The position numbers and the translations under genes are program-made. The notes under the pieces were generated by a model. It ran no database searches. It worked only from the letters and a program-made list of their open reading frames with translations, and was not told where the DNA came from. DNA of 64,000 bases. Source: Streptomyces novaecaesareae. Its GTDB lineage: Bacteria; Actinomycetota; Actinomycetes; Streptomycetales; Streptomycetaceae. How positions within the stretch are numbered: the stretch's first letter is position 1; each line of letters starts with the position of its first letter. Where the stretch lies: assembly GCF_000716875.1 (NCBI RefSeq), contig NZ_JNWQ01000085.1, positions 16,509-80,508 of the forward strand, in the 5' to 3' direction. Below are positions 59,938 through 64,000 of this stretch, piece after piece.

Positions 59938-60800
59938 GCGAGCCTCCCGGTGAGTCCACGGGGCCGGACCAGAAGCAGCACGGCGAGCAGGACGACGACC
60001 GAGAGGTCGCCGAGCCCGGCGCCGGTGTAGTAGTTGGCGAACTGCTGGACGAGGCCGACGCCCACCGAGGCGGCGGCGGCCCCGGTCACGGAGCCCATGC
60101 CACCCATCACCACGACGACGAAGGCGAAGATGAGCAGGCCGGTCCCCTGGCCGGGATTGACCGAACCGAAGTAGAGGCCGCCGAGGGCGCCGCCGAGCGC
60201 GGCGGCCGCCCCGCCGAGGGCGAAGACGAGGGTGAACGCCTTCCGGACGTCGATGCCGAGCGCCGTGACCATCGCCCGGTCCTCAACGCCGGCCCGGACG
60301 ATCAGCCCGTAGCGGGTACGGGCGAGGAACAACCGAAGAGTGAGCAGCAGCAACGCGGCGGCGGCCACCAGGACGAAGCGGTTGACCGGGACGGTTGCAC
60401 CGAGCACGTGCCAGGTGCCGGACAGCAGGGCCGGCTGGGGGAAGGGGCGGGCGTCCGCGCCCCAGATCCCCATGAGCAGGGCGGGCACGGCGAGCCCGAC
60501 CCCGACGGTGGCGAGGATCTGGTCGCGAGGGCGGCTGTAGAGCGGCCGGATCAGGAAGAGCTCCAGCAGGACGGCGGCGGCCGTCCCGACCAGGGTGCCG
60601 AACGGCACCGCGAGCCAGAAGGAGAGGCCGGCCTCGGCACCGGCCCACCAGGTGGCGTACGCGCCGATGGAGAGCAGGGCGCCGTGCGCGAAGTTGAGCA
60701 CGTCCATCAGACCGAAGATCAACGAGAGACCGGAGGCGACCAGGAAGTACAGCGCACCGAGACCGAGTCCGGTACAGGAAAGGAGAACGACGGTGCCCAT
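59934..60800 (-). CDS. livH: Branched-chain amino acid-type ABC permease (LivH)
   Basis: 288 residues from ATG 60800, eight or so membrane helices. ASGLSLIFGLMDVLNFAHGA is the LivH signature. GVEDRAMVTALGIDVRKAFT is the coupling loop, and VVMGGMGSVTGAAAASVGVG closes the pore region. Start and the preceding stop share one base (TGATG). It is the partner of the LivM-type subunit. Confidence 0.95.
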   Translation of the reverse strand: MGTVVLLSCTGLGLGALYFLVASGLSLIFGLMDVLNFAHGALLSIGAYATWWAGAEAGLSFWLAVPFGTLVGTAAAVLLELFLIRPLYSRPRDQILATVGVGLAVPALLMGIWGADARPFPQPALLSGTWHVLGATVPVNRFVLVAAAALLLLTLRLFLARTRYGLIVRAGVEDRAMVTALGIDVRKAFTLVFALGGAAAALGGALGGLYFGSVNPGQGTGLLIFAFVVVVMGGMGSVTGAAAASVGVGLVQQFANYYTGAGLGDLSVVVLLAVLLLVRPRGLTGRLA

Positions 60801-61660
60801 CAGGGCTTCACCTCCGCGGTGATGGCAGGGGCGGCCGGGGAGGCGGCGGACCGGAGCCCGCCGGCGAGCGGGTGGCGGGAGCCGACGCCGAGCAGGCGGC
60901 GGGCGGCCTCTTCGTCGGCCAACAGCTCGGCGGTGTCCCCGCGGTGGGCGGTGCGGCCGTCGACCAGGACGGCGCAGGTGCCGGCCAGTCGGCGGACCAG
61001 GGCGAGGTTCTGTTCGACCAGGAGGACGGGCACCGCCTCGGCCGCACGAGCCAGCACCTCCGCCACCTCAGCCACGATCTTCGGCGCCAGGCCCTTGGTG
61101 GGCTCGTCGGCGATGATCAACCGGTTGCGGTTGAGCAGCGTCCGGCCGATCGCCACCATCTGCTGCTGGCCGCCGGAGAGCGTCCCGGCCAACTGCCCAG
61201 CCCGCTGCTTCAGTTCGGGGAAGAGCTCGTGCACAAGCGCGTAGTCCGGCTCGCCGGCTCCGCCCCCGCCCGGGGCGCCGCGCTCGGCGAGGCGGAGGTT
61301 CTCGGCGACCGTCAGGCCGGCGAAGATCCCCCGATCCTCGGGCGCGTACCCGATGCCGTGACGAACGACCAGATGCGCGGGAAGGGAGGAGAGTTCGGCG
61401 CCGGCGAGACGGATCCTGCCGGTGCGCGGCACCAGGCCCATGACGGCCTTGACGGTGGTGGTCTTGCCCGCGCCGTTGCGGCCGAGGAGCGCGGTGACCC
61501 CGGCGGGGGCCACGTCGAGGTCGACACCGTGCAGGATGTGCAGCCCGTCGATGACGACCCGCAGATCGCGGACGGAGAGAAGAGGTTCGGCAGCGGAGGA
61601 CTGCGAGGACGACGAGGAGGACGGTACGGAGGACGGCGAGGAGAGCGGAGAGGAGGTCAC
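60800..61660 (-). CDS. livF: ABC transporter ATPase (LivF type)
   Basis: 286 residues from GTG 61660. A Ser-rich leader of about 23 residues (SSPLSSPSSVPSSSSSS) is encoded by GAGGA-type repeats. The ABC domain has LLGRNGAGKTTTVKAV (Walker A), TLSGGQQQMVAIGRTLL (signature) and RLIIADEPTKGLAPKI (Walker B). DEPTKGLAP is characteristic of LivF. Overlaps the preceding stop as GTGA and the next start by one base. Confidence 0.94.
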   Translation of the reverse strand: MTSSPLSSPSSVPSSSSSSQSSAAEPLLSVRDLRVVIDGLHILHGVDLDVAPAGVTALLGRNGAGKTTTVKAVMGLVPRTGRIRLAGAELSSLPAHLVVRHGIGYAPEDRGIFAGLTVAENLRLAERGAPGGGGAGEPDYALVHELFPELKQRAGQLAGTLSGGQQQMVAIGRTLLNRNRLIIADEPTKGLAPKIVAEVAEVLARAAEAVPVLLVEQNLALVRRLAGTCAVLVDGRTAHRGDTAELLADEEAARRLLGVGSRHPLAGGLRSAASPAAPAITAEVKP

Positions 61661-62454
61661 AGCGCCTCACCCAGGTAGGCCTGTTGCACGGTCGGGTCGG
61701 CCATCACGGCCTCGGGGGTGTCCAGGGCGAGCAGGGTGCCGTGGTGCATCACCGCGAGTCGGTCGGCCAGGCCGAGCAGGACGTCCATGTGGTGCTCGAC
61801 CATCAGAACGGTGCGGCCCAGGTCGCGGTGCACGGAGCGGATCAGCTCGGTGAGGGCGGGCACCTCCTCCGCGCTGACGCCGGCCATCGGCTCGTCCAGC
61901 AGGATCAGCCGCGGATCGGAGACCAGCAGGACGGCCAGCTCCAGCTTGCGTTTCTCTCCGTGCGAGAGGGCGCCGGCCAAAGCGTCCGCGCGGTGGGTGA
62001 GTTCGGTGCGGTGCAGGGTGTCGGCCAGCTGTTCCTCGTAACGGTCGGCGCGGCGCCAGAGCCGGTACGAGGCGCGCGGCCCGGCCGCCGCCTGGGCGGC
62101 CAGGCGGACATGGTCGGCGACCGTCATCCCCGGCCAGAGCGAGGAGGTCTGGAAGGTGCGGCCGAGCCCCCGGCGGGCCCTGGCGTGCACGGTCTCGGCG
62201 GTGACGTCCGCACCGTCGAGGTGGAGGCTGCCGTGGGTCGCCGGGTAGATGCCGGAGACCAGGTTGAAGAGGGAGGTCTTGCCGGCGCCGTTGGGCCCGA
62301 TGAAGGCGATGAACTCGCCTTCGCCAACCGAGAAGGAGACGTCCTCGACGATCGGCACACCGCGGACGGACCAGCCGAGTCCGTCCAGGCGCAGCACCGG
62401 GGAGGCGGAACGCACCGACGACACGGAGGGAGTGGAGGCAGTACGGGCGGGCAC
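61657..62454 (-). CDS. livG: ABC transporter ATPase (LivG type)
   Basis: 265 residues from GTG 62454, 5 bp after the binding-protein stop; a later GTG is possible because the first 20 residues are Ser/Thr-rich. Walker A is FIGPNGAGKTSLFNLVSGIY. ARRGLGRTFQTSSLWPGMTV is the LivG Q-loop region, ALSHGEKRKLELAVLL the signature, and LILLDEPMAGVSAEE Walker B. It drives uptake together with the LivF-type ATPase. Confidence 0.93.
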   Translation of the reverse strand: MPARTASTPSVSSVRSASPVLRLDGLGWSVRGVPIVEDVSFSVGEGEFIAFIGPNGAGKTSLFNLVSGIYPATHGSLHLDGADVTAETVHARARRGLGRTFQTSSLWPGMTVADHVRLAAQAAAGPRASYRLWRRADRYEEQLADTLHRTELTHRADALAGALSHGEKRKLELAVLLVSDPRLILLDEPMAGVSAEEVPALTELIRSVHRDLGRTVLMVEHHMDVLLGLADRLAVMHHGTLLALDTPEAVMADPTVQQAYLGEAL

Positions 62455-62459
62455 CGGGA

Positions 62460-63734
62460 TCAGCCCGCCATCGGGGCGACCGGAGGCGCCACCTCGTCCG
62501 CGGTCAGGGTCTTCTCCACCGAGGGCTTGGCGGCGGCACCGGTACCGGTGAGCCGGACCTGGAACATCGGCTGGAGGAGGGCGTGGTCCTCGGCGCGCAC
62601 CGTGGTCTTCCCCTTCACCCCGTCGAAGCTCCACCCCTCCAGCGCCTTGACCAGGGCCGAAGTGTCCTCGGCGGAGCCGTGGTTGGCCTCGACGGCGTGC
62701 ACGATCATCTGGGCGGCGGTGAAGCCGTCGGGGGTGAAGATGTCGCTCTTGCCGCCGGCGGCGGTGACGGCCTCGTTCATGGCCTTCTCCACCGGGGTGC
62801 CGGCGGCACCGTCGAAGTAGTGGTTCAGGAAGGAGATCTTCTCGCCGGCCGGGCCGAACAGCGGGTAGGAGGCGGCCAGGTCGAGGCCGGTGACGACCTT
62901 GGTGTCGGTGAACACGTCCTGCTGGTTGAGCGCCGTCCACAGGGCCGAGGCGGTGTCGCCGGCCCAGGCGACGAACAGCAGGTCGGGTTTGGCGGACTTG
63001 GCCTGGGTGGCGAAGGGGGTGAGGTCGGTGGCGCTCGGCGGGGCGAGCACCTGCTCGACGGTCGCCCCCTCGGCGCCGAGCACGGCCTTGACGGCGGCCA
63101 CGTTGGCCTGCCCGAAGGCGTTGTCCTGCGCGAGCACGGTGACTTTCTTGCCCTTGGCGTCACCGACGAACGAGGCCGCGGTCCTGATGTCCTGGTAGGA
63201 CTGGCGGCCGGAGCGGAAGGTGTACGTGTTGAGACCGGTGACCTTGTCGGCGGCGGCCGGGCCGCTGATGAAGAGCACCTTGTTCTGGGCGGCGATCGGG
63301 CCGACCTGGAGGGCGACACCGGAGGCGGTGGAGCCGGCCAGCACCTTGTAGCCCTTGCCGATCAGGTCCTTGGCGGCGGACACCGCCTTGGCCGGGTCGC
63401 CCGCGTCGTCCTGCTCCTCGAACTCGATCTTGTGCCCGTCGACCGCGCCGGTGCCCTTGGTCGCGTAGCCCAGGCCGGCTTTGAAGCCGTCCAGGTACTG
63501 CTTGCCGTAGGCGGCCAACGGTCCGGTCTTGGAGTACACCAGGCCGACCTTGATCGGGCCCTTGGCCCCGCCGTCCGCCGCGCTCGTCCCGGCGGTGCCT
63601 GCCTTGGCGCAGCCTGCGGCGAGCAGGACGCACGCCGTGAGGGCGGCGAGCTTCCGGGCCGGGCCGCCGCCGGCCAGGGGCCCGCCCGGGCGGGCGCCGG
63701 AGGCGGGCCTGGTGGGGGCTGTCGAGCTGCGCAT
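62460..63734 (-). CDS. livK: Branched-chain amino acid-type substrate-binding lipoprotein
   Basis: 424 residues from ATG 63734 with AGGAGT 8 nt upstream. The signal ends in the lipobox LLAAGC. The periplasmic-binding type I (ANF-like) fold reads IKVGLVYSKTGPLAAYGKQY, FEEQDDAGDPAKAVSAAKDL, VTVLAQDNAFGQANVAAVKA and FTPDGFTAAQMIVHAVEAN. It captures a branched-chain amino acid, amide or aromatic acid; the ligand is not deducible. First gene of a six-gene operon running to 57695. Confidence 0.94.
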   Translation of the reverse strand: MRSSTAPTRPASGARPGGPLAGGGPARKLAALTACVLLAAGCAKAGTAGTSAADGGAKGPIKVGLVYSKTGPLAAYGKQYLDGFKAGLGYATKGTGAVDGHKIEFEEQDDAGDPAKAVSAAKDLIGKGYKVLAGSTASGVALQVGPIAAQNKVLFISGPAAADKVTGLNTYTFRSGRQSYQDIRTAASFVGDAKGKKVTVLAQDNAFGQANVAAVKAVLGAEGATVEQVLAPPSATDLTPFATQAKSAKPDLLFVAWAGDTASALWTALNQQDVFTDTKVVTGLDLAASYPLFGPAGEKISFLNHYFDGAAGTPVEKAMNEAVTAAGGKSDIFTPDGFTAAQMIVHAVEANHGSAEDTSALVKALEGWSFDGVKGKTTVRAEDHALLQPMFQVRLTGTGAAAKPSVEKTLTADEVAPPVAPMAG

Positions 63735-64000
63735 GGTGACCGACTCCTGAGGTGCGGCGGGGTGGATGCCGGAACCGTAGGTGTGCGGTGGGAAGGGCGA
63801 CATGTGCCCGGGGGACGTATCAGCCCGGCGGGATGTGGCTCTGGTCGACATACCACCGACTCGGAGCCGCCCTCCGGGTGCCCGGGTGTGGTCCGCCGAC
63901 ACGGGTCATCGCGCACCCATGGAGGTGGCCGCCATGGCTGCGACGGCCCACGCCCGGTGACGGTGGGGGGAGGCGGGCCCTACCCCCCTCCCCCCTCCCC
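63735..64000. other. Upstream region of the liv-type operon
   Basis: Promoter region of the operon, about 270 bp to the window edge, ending in a C-tract (CCCCCCTCCCCCCTCCCC). No gene recognised. Confidence 0.4.

Overview
The window is high-GC actinomycete DNA, most like Streptomyces or Kitasatospora. The signs are strong third-position G/C bias, many GTG starts, 4-bp gene overlaps, twin-arginine lipoproteins, snapalysins beside a LysR gene, a tricorn protease, and a TTA codon (decoded by bldA in streptomycetes) in one regulator. The left edge (end of a gene, then orn, then tRNA-His) fits the adpA-ornA neighbourhood known from Streptomyces. This placement is inferred from gene content; no database was searched.

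Layout. 1-6.9 kb: orn, tRNA-His, a thioesterase, a cell-surface protein, a spermidine-synthase-like protein, an HTH/TPR regulator and a histidine phosphatase. 7.2-11.4 kb: a translationally coupled three-gene cassette of PD-(D/E)XK nuclease with a probable Fe-S cluster, a 538-aa protein of unknown family, and an SF1/UPF1-like helicase. This is the best candidate for an undescribed DNA-processing or defence system. 11.4-24.6 kb: small unknowns, pgi, a Na+/H+ antiporter, an MDR oxidoreductase, a GlxA/DJ-1 pair, an MFS exporter and tricorn. 24.7-29.8 kb: accessory-looking DNA with an orphan MdcG-like gene, a small-protein/DUF6879-like/HTH trio, and a coupled operon ending in a divergent kinase and an acetyltransferase that has no stop codon.

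29.8-37 kb: Tat phospholipase C, a pentapeptide-repeat protein, two tandem snapalysins sharing a promoter module, a divergent LysR regulator and LtrA. 37.4-43.6 kb: a peptide ABC transporter whose binding lipoprotein diverges from two permeases and a fused double ATPase; a triplicated ribosome-binding-site/start junction lies in front of the ATPase. 43.7-54.6 kb: hydrolase, bifunctional PBP, EamA exporter, signal peptidase I, chorismate mutase, OsmC, a PAS-GGDEF-EAL protein and an LLM flavoprotein. 55.1-57.5 kb: an integrase relic, a DedA-like protein and a Tat polysaccharide deacetylase. 57.7-63.7 kb: a six-gene liv-type operon ending in an alpha/beta hydrolase.

Four identical tRNA-Lys(CTT) genes with shared flanks are scattered between 13 and 45 kb. 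One of them supplies the C-terminal codons and stop of a neighbouring hydrolase gene. Apart from the cassettes above, most genes are housekeeping or ordinary accessory genes of this group.
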